Positions 32,193-40,205 of a stretch of DNA of 40,205 bases are shown in pieces. The stretch's first letter is position 1; every line of letters begins with the position of its first letter. The translations under genes were made by a program, and so were the position numbers. The DNA is from Actinomycetes bacterium (GTDB taxonomy: Bacteria; Actinomycetota; Acidimicrobiia; Acidimicrobiales; Acidimicrobiaceae): assembly GCA_021803345.1 (NCBI GenBank), contig JAJZLS010000018.1, positions 1 through 40,205 of the forward strand, read 5' to 3'. The notes beneath the pieces were generated by a model, which saw only the letters and a list, made by a program, of their open reading frames with translations, searched no databases and was not told the DNA's origin.

Positions 32193-33497
32193 ATGGCTTC
32201 TGATGAATTAATGGAAAAAATTGTAAATCTTTCAAAGCGGAGAGGAATAATATTCCCTTCAGCTGAGATCTATGGTGGGTTCAGGTCGACATATGACTAC
32301 GGCCCCCTGGGCGTTTTGATGCTTAGGAACGTCAAAAATGCCTGGTGGCGGTCAATGGTCCAACTTAGGCATGATGTCGTGGGTCTTGATGCGTCAATTC
32401 TCTCAACTCCAAAAATCTGGGAAGCGTCCGGGCATTTGGCCAACTTTACTGATCCCTTAGTGGACTGCCGGAGTTGCAAGGAGAGATGGCGGGCTGATCA
32501 TATTGATGGAGTGTGTCCTAACTGCGGCTCAACGGATCTCACTGAAGCCAGAGCCTTCAATATGATGTTTAAGACTTTCGTTGGTCCGGTTGAGGATGAA
32601 GCGTCGACTGCATACTTGCGTCCCGAGACTGCGCAGGGGATGTTCATCAACTTTAAGAACATTTTGCAGACGTCCCGAAAGAGGCCGCCATTTGGCATAG
32701 CTCAGGTGGGAAAATCGTTTAGAAATGAGATTACGCCGGGGAATTTCGTCTTTCGAACCAGGGAATTTGAACAGATGGAGATGGAATATTTTGTTCCACC
32801 CACTGAAGCTCCAACCTGGTTTGAATATTGGTACCAGGAGCGACTCAAATGGTACCTGGATCTAGGCATTGAGGATCACATGCTGAGACTCAGACACCAC
32901 GACAAGGAAGAACTTTCGCACTATTCTGCGGGAACAGTGGATATTGAGTTTGACTTTCCATGGGGCTGGGGCGAGTTAGAGGGTATTGCTAATCGAACTG
33001 ATTACGACTTAAAAGCTCACAGCAGCTACTCCGGCGAAAAATTGGAGTATTTCGATCCCAACACTAATTCCTCCTACACGCCTTACGTGATAGAGCCAGC
33101 CGCAGGAGCCACGAGAGCGATGATGGCATTCCTGATAGGGGCTTATTGTGAGGATGAAGTCAATGGCGAGCCGCGAACTGTACTTAAATTACATCCCCGG
33201 ATTGCGCCATACCAAGTTGCGATTCTGCCGCTATCAAAAAAAGAGTCATTGATGAAATTGGCAGACGAGATTTACGCGGATTTGTCGCCGGTTTTTTCAT
33301 GCGATTACGATGACACTCAGTCGATTGGCAAGAGATATCGTCGCCAGGACGAGGTGGGAACTCCAACCTGTGTAACAGTTGATTTTGACTCCCTTGAGGA
33401 TAATGCTGTAACTATTCGGGACAGGGACACAACCGAACAGGTTCGAGTTCCGATTGCAGAATTGCGAGACAATTTAGTCTCTAGACTTGGTTGGTAA
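32193..33497 (+). CDS. glyS: Glycyl-tRNA synthetase, homodimeric class II type
   Basis: 434-aa alpha2-type glycyl-tRNA synthetase (the eukaryote/Gram-positive type, not alpha/beta). Class II motifs are present: YGGFRSTYDYGPLG at the N-terminus, GKSFRNEITPGNFVFRTREFEQMEMEYF for motif 2 (split across the region), and the C-terminal anticodon-binding domain ending in VRVPIAELRDNLVSRLGW. A CxxC pair (CRSCKERW and CPNCGS) forms a zinc-ribbon-like insert. The 64-bp space upstream is too short for a T-box. ATG lacks a clear ribosome site. Confidence 0.96.
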   Translation: MASDELMEKIVNLSKRRGIIFPSAEIYGGFRSTYDYGPLGVLMLRNVKNAWWRSMVQLRHDVVGLDASILSTPKIWEASGHLANFTDPLVDCRSCKERWRADHIDGVCPNCGSTDLTEARAFNMMFKTFVGPVEDEASTAYLRPETAQGMFINFKNILQTSRKRPPFGIAQVGKSFRNEITPGNFVFRTREFEQMEMEYFVPPTEAPTWFEYWYQERLKWYLDLGIEDHMLRLRHHDKEELSHYSAGTVDIEFDFPWGWGELEGIANRTDYDLKAHSSYSGEKLEYFDPNTNSSYTPYVIEPAAGATRAMMAFLIGAYCEDEVNGEPRTVLKLHPRIAPYQVAILPLSKKESLMKLADEIYADLSPVFSCDYDDTQSIGKRYRRQDEVGTPTCVTVDFDSLEDNAVTIRDRDTTEQVRVPIAELRDNLVSRLGW

Positions 33498-33660
33498 GGG
33501 ACCTCACAGAGTCAGTTACTGGTCGGTTTTCAAGTAGTATTAACGGAACCCGACTCTCGCGGTTTCAACAGGATTGTAAAGATACATTAAATTTCTTACC
33601 GACTTCTAGGTGGCGAATTATCCATGGATATATTCTCATCCAAGAATATTAGGAGGATTG

Positions 33661-36291
33661 ATGCAGTACGTATTCGGGTTTGATTATAAGCACCCACGTC
33701 CGCCAATGGAGTTAAAGGATCTTCTTGGTGGAAAGGGTGCAAACTTGGCAGAAATGACGTCTGTGCTCGGTCTTCCGGTGCCATACGGGTTCACCATCAC
33801 AACCGATGCTTGCCGGGAATATCTCGATGGCGGTTGGCCGGGGGAGTTAAGTGGCCAAGTATCTGATGCACTTGCAGTCCTTGAAGGCAAGATGGGCAAA
33901 ACCCTCGGTAACCCAGATGACCCTTTGTTGGTTTCGGTTCGGTCGGGTGCCAAGTTTTCGATGCCAGGCATGATGGATACTGTTCTGAATTTGGGCTTGA
34001 ACGACGAATCGGTTGAGGGCTTGGCTGTTCAAACTAACGATCTCCGGTTTGCTTACGACTCTTATCGGCGATTCATATCAATGTATGGACGAATTGTTCT
34101 GGGAGTTCCAGGGGAAGAGTTTGACAAGCTGTTTGAAGCTGCTAAAGAACTCTCCAGCGCCGACGCGGACGCGGACGTTCCTCCTGAACTGCTTAAATAT
34201 TTGACTGCAGCGTATAAGGATATTGTGCAACGGCACACAGGCAAGCCTTTTCCTCAGGATCCGGCTGCACAGCTCAGGGGAGCCATTGAAGCGGTGTTTA
34301 GCTCGTGGAATGGTCCCCGTGCAATTGCCTACCGAAAGCGCGACGGTATTCCTCACGACCTAGGAACGGCGGTAAATGTCCAGTCTATGGTTTTTGGTAA
34401 CCGGGATGACAAGTCGGGAACAGGTGTAGGGTTCACCCGGGATCCAGGAACTGGAGAGAAGGGTTCTTATGGGGACTTCATGGTCAATGCCCAGGGAGAA
34501 GATGTTGTAGCCGGAGTGCGTAATACCGAGCCACTTTCTGCACTCCAAACGAGATTTCCAAATATTTATAACGAGTTAATGGATATTTTTGAGAGGCTTG
34601 AGAGTCACTATCGGGACATGTGCGACACAGAATTCACCATTGAACAGGGGAAGCTGTGGATGTTGCAAACCCGGGTGGGCAAGAGGACAGGTGTCGCTGC
34701 GTTGCGCATGGCCGTCGACATGACCAATGAGCCTGCTATTGCGTTGACCAAAGAAGAGGCTGTGTTGCGTATCACCGCGGATCACCTAGATTCGGTCTTG
34801 CATCCACAGTTTGCCTCGAAGGATATGACCGTCATAGCCCGGGGGCTGGGAGCTTCGCCTGGGGCTGCGGTAGGAAAGGTCTATTTCACTGCGGATGAGG
34901 CAATCGCTGCTCACGACCGAGGCGAGAAAGTGATTCTGGTAAGGAAAGAGACATCGCCAGAAGATGTCCATGGCATGCTCAGCTCTGAGGGCGTGCTGAC
35001 TTCCCGCGGAGGTCTGGTCAGCCACGCAGCGGTCGTTGCCAGGGGATGGGGAAAGCCGGCTGTGGTAGGGGCTGACGCGATTCGAATCGTCGGCAGGTCG
35101 TTCATAGCAAACGGTATAACGGTGGTCGAAGGCGATGAGATATCGATCGACGGAAGTTCTGGGGATATTGTGCTTGGGGCCGTTGAACTCACGTCAGCGA
35201 CTCCGCCTCCTGAGTTCGAGACCATCCTCAAGTGGGCCGATGAAGTTCGTTTCAATAAGGTTTCGGTCAGGGCCAATGCAGATAATGGGCCAGATGCCAG
35301 AAACGCACGAAGCTTTGGGGCTGAAGGAATAGGGCTTTGTCGGACTGAGCACATGTTCCTGGCTGAAGACCGGTTGCCAATAGTTCGCAAGATGATTTTG
35401 GCTGAGACCAAGGATGACGAGTTAGAAGCCTTAGAAGAGCTTCGAGCTGCGCAGAAGCAGGATTTCGTAGAGATTCTTGAGGCTATGGACGGACTTCCCG
35501 TGACTGTGAGACTCCTGGATCCCCCTTTGCATGAGTTTTTGCCTGATACCTTGGATCTTTCGATCAAAGAAGCTACCGTTGGGTTAACTGGCGAAGAGTC
35601 AAAGTTATTCGCGGCGGCAAAGGTTTGGAAAGAAGTAAACCCCATGTTGGGCACAAGGGGGGTTCGTCTTGGAGTTATAAAGCCCGGACTGTACGCCATG
35701 CAGGTGAAGGCTTTGCTTCAGGCTGCTCAGGAACAGAGCCGAAAGGGCAAACACCCCATAATCGAGATCATGGTTCCTCTCACTGTCACTCGGGAAGAGT
35801 TACTTCTTGCTCGATCCTGGATAGAAGACGCCATCAAGAGTCAGGGAACCGCTTCCGATGGAATCGAGATAAGCATAGGGACAATGATCGAGACGCCTAG
35901 GGCTGCGCTTTGCGCTGATCAAATTGCTGATGGGGCGGATTTCTTTTCATTCGGGACTAACGATCTTACTCAGATGACGTTTGGATTTTCCCGGGATGAC
36001 GTTGAAGGGAAATTAATGGCTACTTACGTAGATCTCGGGCTATTAGCTGGCAATCCGTTCAAGACTGTGGATCCAGATGGAGTAGGTCAATTAGTTCGAA
36101 TTGGAGTGGAGCGCGGGAGGAGCACGAGTCCTGCGCTCAAGATCGGTGTATGTGGTGAACATGGCGGAGATCCGGCATCAATCGAGGTTTTCGTTAACGC
36201 GGGTGTTGATTATGTTTCCTGCTCACCGTTTAGAATCCCTATAGCTCGACTGGCTTCTGCTCAGGCGGTTCTGAAATCTAAAAGCGTTTAG
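33661..36291 (+). CDS. ppdK: Pyruvate, phosphate dikinase
   Basis: 876-aa enzyme that interconverts pyruvate + ATP + Pi with PEP + AMP + PPi. Numbering matches the Clostridium symbiosum enzyme: phosphoryl-carrier H455 in GLVSHAAVVARGWGKPA, and C831 in CGEHGGDPA of the C-terminal PEP/pyruvate domain. The N-terminal ATP-grasp domain starts LLGGKGANLAEM. Start chosen at 33661 because AGGAGG lies four bases before that ATG; the frame continues open to 33610 but without a ribosome site. Own promoter expected in the 163-bp gap after glyS. It lets the cell make PEP from pyruvate, which fits acetate and other C2/C3 growth. Confidence 0.97.
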   Translation: MQYVFGFDYKHPRPPMELKDLLGGKGANLAEMTSVLGLPVPYGFTITTDACREYLDGGWPGELSGQVSDALAVLEGKMGKTLGNPDDPLLVSVRSGAKFSMPGMMDTVLNLGLNDESVEGLAVQTNDLRFAYDSYRRFISMYGRIVLGVPGEEFDKLFEAAKELSSADADADVPPELLKYLTAAYKDIVQRHTGKPFPQDPAAQLRGAIEAVFSSWNGPRAIAYRKRDGIPHDLGTAVNVQSMVFGNRDDKSGTGVGFTRDPGTGEKGSYGDFMVNAQGEDVVAGVRNTEPLSALQTRFPNIYNELMDIFERLESHYRDMCDTEFTIEQGKLWMLQTRVGKRTGVAALRMAVDMTNEPAIALTKEEAVLRITADHLDSVLHPQFASKDMTVIARGLGASPGAAVGKVYFTADEAIAAHDRGEKVILVRKETSPEDVHGMLSSEGVLTSRGGLVSHAAVVARGWGKPAVVGADAIRIVGRSFIANGITVVEGDEISIDGSSGDIVLGAVELTSATPPPEFETILKWADEVRFNKVSVRANADNGPDARNARSFGAEGIGLCRTEHMFLAEDRLPIVRKMILAETKDDELEALEELRAAQKQDFVEILEAMDGLPVTVRLLDPPLHEFLPDTLDLSIKEATVGLTGEESKLFAAAKVWKEVNPMLGTRGVRLGVIKPGLYAMQVKALLQAAQEQSRKGKHPIIEIMVPLTVTREELLLARSWIEDAIKSQGTASDGIEISIGTMIETPRAALCADQIADGADFFSFGTNDLTQMTFGFSRDDVEGKLMATYVDLGLLAGNPFKTVDPDGVGQLVRIGVERGRSTSPALKIGVCGEHGGDPASIEVFVNAGVDYVSCSPFRIPIARLASAQAVLKSKSV

Positions 36292-36395
36292 CCTTAGTGG
36301 TAGCATCGGAAAAGTTATGGCTGAGGTGCAGAGACATCCTGAGTAGGCGACACTGGTCTTGGATCTCTTTTCAGGCTGTAGTCTAAGCTCGTTTT

Positions 36396-36415
36396 CTGTT
36401 ACGATATGGTAACAG
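36396..36415. promoter_or_regulatory. Palindromic operator candidate before the decarboxylase-like gene
   Basis: CTGTTAC-GATATG-GTAACAG, seven perfect pairs around six bases, followed directly by TTATATT (36416-36422), a good -10 candidate; a weak TTTTCT (36392-36397) would be the -35 at 19 bases from TATATT (36417-36422). The size and symmetry fit a TetR- or MerR-type repressor/activator site. It is 174 bases before the GTG at 36589. Confidence 0.45.
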
Positions 36416-36588
36416 TTATATTGTGTCTTGCTACTAAAGGCATGCTGGTGGGAAAGATTTTCATCTAGCGTGTTGGATAGTGGAAATCCGATTGGCCGGA
36501 GCGATTCCTACGGTTTGCCCGTATGGGAAAGTTGGATTGTTGCATAGAAATTCGAAGTCTGGGAGGGGAATCGTTGGGGAGTAACAGA

Positions 36589-37569
36589 GTGAATCTTACC
36601 TTGGCTGTTAGCGACTATGACCATGTACGTGATCTAACAAATGGAATAGTACCTATAGAGGGTGTCGAGCTGAAGGTGCTGACGTTTGATGTAGAAGAGA
36701 TCTTTTACCGATTTCTTAAATTTAGAGAATGGGACATTTCGGAGCTTTCATTTGCAAAATATGTTTCATTAGCTTCTCAGCCTGACTGTGATATCACTGC
36801 ACTTCCGATATTTCCATCCAGAGTATTTCGGCAATCATCGTTCTACGTACGAACCGACGGGCCAACTTCAATTGAGGAGTTGAGAGGTAAGACGGTTGGA
36901 ATCCCAGAATGGGCTCAAACTGCATCAGTCTACTCACGAGGATATTTGACCGAAACGGTGGGAATACCTCTTACCGAGATACAGTGGGTGCAGGCAGGGG
37001 TAAACCAAGCGGGCAGAGTTGAAAAGGTAGCCCTTAGAATCCCTGAGGGAGTGAGGTACAGGTCGGAGCCGACAAAATCGCTCAATGATATGCTTCTGGA
37101 TGGAGAACTGGACGTGGTTATGTCGGCCCATGCTCCTCATTCTTTTGAGGAAGGTGACCAGCGGATCAGGAGAATATTGCCAAATTACCAGCAAGCCGAG
37201 TATCAGTATTGGCAAGACACAAAGATTTTCCCAATCATGCATGTTATTGCGATAAAGAAGTCCGTGCTTGCGGAGAATCCATGGGTCGCGATGAATGTCT
37301 TCAAGGCATTTGAAGAGGCGAAAAGGCGGTCAGTTGAAAGACTTTTTGACGTAACTGCAAGCCGGTTCCCCCTGCCCTGGGCACGGGTATTTGCTGACCA
37401 GATCTCCGAATTATTTGGCAAGGATGGTTATTGGCCGTATGGCGTAGAGCCAAACCGCCCTACCATCAGTGCATTTCTACGTTTTGCGTACGACCAGGGC
37501 GTAACTCATAAGCCCTTGGAAGTTGAAGAGCTTTTCCCCGAGGGAGTCCAAAGCTCATTTAGGGTTTAA
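36589..37569 (+). CDS. 4,5-dihydroxyphthalate decarboxylase-like protein
   Basis: 326-aa protein resembling the 4,5-dihydroxyphthalate decarboxylase/Pht5 family, which shares the two-lobed periplasmic-binding fold. Seen: LTLAVSDYDHVRDLTNG at the start, IEGVELKVLTFDVEEIFYR, WDISELSFAKYVSL, ALPIFPSRVFRQSS and LRGKTVGIPEWAQTA. No signal peptide, so it acts in the cytoplasm as an enzyme rather than a transporter-binding protein. GGGGAG sits seven bases before the GTG at 36589 and the homology begins there; the upstream ATG at 36523 would add 22 unconserved residues. No phthalate pathway genes are nearby, so the substrate is open. Confidence 0.75.
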   Translation: MNLTLAVSDYDHVRDLTNGIVPIEGVELKVLTFDVEEIFYRFLKFREWDISELSFAKYVSLASQPDCDITALPIFPSRVFRQSSFYVRTDGPTSIEELRGKTVGIPEWAQTASVYSRGYLTETVGIPLTEIQWVQAGVNQAGRVEKVALRIPEGVRYRSEPTKSLNDMLLDGELDVVMSAHAPHSFEEGDQRIRRILPNYQQAEYQYWQDTKIFPIMHVIAIKKSVLAENPWVAMNVFKAFEEAKRRSVERLFDVTASRFPLPWARVFADQISELFGKDGYWPYGVEPNRPTISAFLRFAYDQGVTHKPLEVEELFPEGVQSSFRV

Positions 37570-37816
37570 TCCAGGTTCTGGAGTAGGGAAATCGGCAGCC
37601 ATTTCTGTTTGGCAGTCCCAGTCTTTCAGACAACATTAATTTTAGAGTTCAATTGCAACCCAAACGATAGTTGATGTGAGTTCGGATTGTTTATATTGCT
37701 CGGTTCAGGTGGTTGTTGAGCTGCCTCATGGGAACACGCTAGGGCGTAAGGTTTTAGAGTCAATCTTCTAAGCTTTCAGGTGTAGAAAGAAATGCTGAGG
37801 ATAGGGATAGGGACCG

Positions 37817-39697
37817 TTGATTAACGACAAAGACGTGGCATTGGTTTTAGAAAAAACCGATATTTTATCCCTCATAGGTGAGCATGTTTCACTCAAGCGG
37901 GTAGGGCTGCGTTATGTGGGACTTTGTCCGTTTCATTCGGAGAATACCCCTTCGTTCAGCGTGAACGCGGAAGAGGGATTTTATTATTGCTTTGGTTGCC
38001 ATGCTTCCGGCGACTCGATCTCGTTTGTCAGAGATGTTGAACGAATGGACTTTGTGCAAGCAGTTGAATTTCTTGCATCACGCGCAGGTGTAACTCTCAA
38101 TTATGACTCTGAAGAGGGACTTCAGAATTCTTCGAAGCGTTCCGCATTACAGTCAGCGATGGTAAAAGCTGTCGATTTTTATCATGATAACCTTTTACGT
38201 TCGGTCGATGGAAAAGGGGCGAGAGAATATCTGAACTCCAGAGGAATAGGACCTGACCTGTGGCAAAAATTTAGATTGGGTTGGGCTCCGGAACTGCCTC
38301 ACTCGCTTTATGATGCCATCAAGGTAGAAGAGAAGATCTTCGTTGACGCAGGCTTGGGCTATTTAGACCACAACGGGCATCCGGTCGACCAGATGCGGTC
38401 GAGGATAATTTTCCCAATCTTTGACGTTGCAGGGAAGCCGATAGCATTGGGTGCTCGCATACTTCCCTCCGAATATCAAGCTTCGCCTGGGCGAGACGGT
38501 CCGAAATACAAGAACACCCCGGAAACAGCATTATATTCAAAACGAAAAACCCTCTATGGACTAAATCTCGCTAAAGCCAGCATAGTTGCCCAGGGTGAAA
38601 TAATTATTTGCGAAGGATATACTGACGTCATCGCCTTTTTCTGCGCAGGAATGGAGCGGGCAGTTGCTTCATGTGGCACGGCTCTAACAGAAGAGCATTT
38701 TGCCAAAATTAAGAGTTTTTCGAGGCGGATAGTTCTTGCTTTTGATGCCGACGGCGCTGGGGCGAGTGCTACGGATAAATTCTATTCCTGGGAGCGGAAG
38801 CACAATCTGGAAATTTATGTTGCGGATATGCCGAAAGGAATGGATCCCGGCGAATTAGGGCTTAGGGATCCGGAGCGGCTTCGATCGGCTGTGAGTAATG
38901 CAATGCCGTTTATGACCTATAGGCTCAAACGACTTTACGATGGAGCTGATATGACCAGTATCGAAGGCCGTGCACGGCTGGCAGATCAGGCTATCGAGGT
39001 TATTTCGGAACATCCAAATGTACTGGTTAGAAATGATTATTTGATGCAGTTGGCGGATAAGGCACGATTTGAGATCGGGGACCTTCATATAAAGCTAGAG
39101 CAGTCGTTGTACCGCCGAAAGAGTCAAAGCGGCTCTAAATTTGCGGAGGTCTCAGATGGGGACCAAAGTCGTGGTTCAATCGGTCTCAATGTTGGACGAA
39201 GTGATTCTGGTCGAAGTATGTCTGAGGCGCTTGGACTTTCAGATAGACCAGCCCTAGAGGGGTTGAAAATGCTGATTCATAATTTGAATGAATTGAGCGA
39301 ATTTTTCCCTTTGGTACTTTTCACGCACCCAACTCATCGTTCACTGCGTATCGCACTCATGGGTGCTACACAGATTTCCGAGGCAGCCACCAGGGTTGAA
39401 TTAGCCGGTCAAGATGCTAAGGAGCTCTTTATTCGCCTCGCCGTAGATGCTCCTAAGTCGGATCCATTTGATGTCGTTTCAAGGTTGGTTGAGAGGGCGG
39501 TTAACCGTCGACTGGAATTGATGACTCAGCAGGCTAAGTTTCTGGAGACTAATTCTGAACAACTGGTCGAACTGTCTACTGAATTGTCGAAAATTAGACT
39601 TCTTCAAGACAAGCTTCGCTCAGGAGGAAAGGACAAAATTGAATCAACCGGTCAACTTTTGTTCTGGCTGGTAAATACCGAGCATGAGGAACTTTGA
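37817..39697 (+). CDS. dnaG: DNA primase DnaG
   Basis: 626-aa primase that makes RNA primers for replication. Zinc-binding domain C37-x2-H40 ... C58-x2-C61 (CPFH, CFGC), RNAP-like core with TOPRIM motifs EGYTDVIAFF and AFDADGAGASATD, and a C-terminal helical part that would meet DnaB. The start is TTG at 37817 with AGGGA just upstream. Located after ppdK and the decarboxylase-like gene, separated by about 250 bp with its own promoter. tRNA genes follow. Confidence 0.97.
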   Translation: MINDKDVALVLEKTDILSLIGEHVSLKRVGLRYVGLCPFHSENTPSFSVNAEEGFYYCFGCHASGDSISFVRDVERMDFVQAVEFLASRAGVTLNYDSEEGLQNSSKRSALQSAMVKAVDFYHDNLLRSVDGKGAREYLNSRGIGPDLWQKFRLGWAPELPHSLYDAIKVEEKIFVDAGLGYLDHNGHPVDQMRSRIIFPIFDVAGKPIALGARILPSEYQASPGRDGPKYKNTPETALYSKRKTLYGLNLAKASIVAQGEIIICEGYTDVIAFFCAGMERAVASCGTALTEEHFAKIKSFSRRIVLAFDADGAGASATDKFYSWERKHNLEIYVADMPKGMDPGELGLRDPERLRSAVSNAMPFMTYRLKRLYDGADMTSIEGRARLADQAIEVISEHPNVLVRNDYLMQLADKARFEIGDLHIKLEQSLYRRKSQSGSKFAEVSDGDQSRGSIGLNVGRSDSGRSMSEALGLSDRPALEGLKMLIHNLNELSEFFPLVLFTHPTHRSLRIALMGATQISEAATRVELAGQDAKELFIRLAVDAPKSDPFDVVSRLVERAVNRRLELMTQQAKFLETNSEQLVELSTELSKIRLLQDKLRSGGKDKIESTGQLLFWLVNTEHEEL

Positions 39698-39917
39698 TCG
39701 GTCGCTAGAATGAGTTACTTTTGTAAAGCCTGTATAGAGGATTCTTGGATCAACACGGTATTTAACTTTCTCAACAACCCGTACATGAAAATTCATTTTG
39801 TAGGCCTTGAGCTACAGCGCGCACCCTGGTACTGAGTTTGTTGTAGCAGCTATGGGTAAAGCAAATTTAGATATATTTGAAGGGATTGTGGCAATAAATA
39901 AAGTAAATTTGGAAAAC

Positions 39918-39946
39918 CTGACTGAAGGGCTACCATGCTCTATTAG
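39918..39946 (+). promoter_or_regulatory. Candidate promoter of the tRNA pair
   Basis: CTGACT (39918-39923) and TATTAG (39941-39946) are 17 bases apart, placing the start near 39953, about 28 bases before tRNA-Asn. Both boxes are only partial matches. Confidence 0.35.
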
Positions 39947-39980
39947 ATTGAGTTTCGCCTGATTCACTTTTTGGCAGTGT

Positions 39981-40053
39981 TCCGGGGTAGCTCAATTGGC
40001 AGAGCACGCGACTGTTAATCGTGCGGTTGAGAGTTCGAGTCTCTCCCCCGGAG
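39981..40053 (+). tRNA. tRNA-Asn (anticodon GTT)
   Basis: 73-base cloverleaf: acceptor stem TCCGGGG/CCCCGGA, D-arm GCTC..GAGC, anticodon stem CGCGA/TCGTG with loop CTGTTAA (anticodon GTT), T-arm GAGAG/CTCTC with TTCGAGT, discriminator G. CCA is not encoded and must be added. Confidence 0.97.
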
Positions 40054-40106
40054 CTTTGAACCGAGTTAATTAGCTTTATCTATGCTGCCGTCAGGCAAGG
40101 TTCAGT

Positions 40107-40183
<77 letters not shown>

Positions 40184-40205
40184 GGTCAGAGGCCATGATG
40201 ACATG

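Noticed and set aside
35625-35900. Second reading frame inside ppdK
   Set aside because: It is a shadow of the PPDK gene in another frame with no start signals.
39710-39962. Two short frames (42 and 36 codons) between dnaG and the tRNA genes
   Set aside because: No ribosome sites or recognisable features; the second overlaps the likely tRNA promoter.

Overview
The window looks like chromosomal DNA of a moderate-GC (roughly 45-50% by eye) actinobacterium. The best guess is the class Acidimicrobiia (Acidithrix/Ferrithrix-like), inferred from a BldD-type regulator with the c-di-GMP signature, an actinobacterial-style Tad pilus cluster, a CIRCE-controlled hrcA-dnaJ pair and the phoH-ybeY-CorC-era-uppS-recO-glyS-ppdK-dnaG core gene order. 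This placement is inference; no rRNA gene is present to confirm it.

Layout. 381-1394 is a lone GH32/GH68-like five-bladed propeller glycosidase. 1501-6306 (+) carries a CIRCE operator, hrcA, dnaJ, rsmE, a bldD homologue and hemW. 6521-13911 (-) is a six-gene operon for a membrane complex built like hydrogenase-4/formate hydrogenlyase (HyfC-E-F-G-HI-B). Its large subunit lacks all four Ni-Fe cysteines, so it is a hydrogenase-related (Ehr-type) complex and not a hydrogenase. A DUF190 PII-like gene diverges from it at 14297. 14615-15140 holds an IS200/IS605-like end hairpin, a small hypothetical gene and a bidirectional terminator. 15157-17897 (-) is the acetate module: acs, then the acetate/succinate permease satP. 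18407-23016 (-) is a Tad/Flp pilus operon (tadA-tadB-tadC-pilin-like-three TadE-like genes), with a CpaB-like SAF gene (24214-24933, -) cut off from it by a metallo-beta-lactamase gene on the other strand.

25353-39697 (+) is a long run of housekeeping genes: phoH (with a tiny overlapping upstream ORF), ybeY, a CorC/CNNM protein, era, a nitrobindin, uppS, an unannotated-size 52-aa membrane protein, recO, a thioesterase, glycyl-tRNA synthetase, pyruvate phosphate dikinase, a dihydroxyphthalate-decarboxylase-like protein and dnaG. The window ends with tRNA-Asn(GUU) and a CAU tRNA that is probably tRNA-Ile2.

How it fits together. Acs plus SatP feed acetate into acetyl-CoA, and PPDK gives a gluconeogenic or glycolytic pyruvate/PEP switch. 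The Ehr-like complex could couple an unknown electron donor to ion pumping. HrcA-DnaJ handle protein stress, and PhoH-YbeY-Era-RsmE-GlyRS handle RNA and ribosome maintenance. The most unusual material is the cysteine-less hydrogenase-like complex with its fused ferredoxin/NuoB subunit and MerR-like promoter layout, the paired overlapping hairpins at 18196-18254, and the structured leader with a tiny overlapping ORF before phoH.
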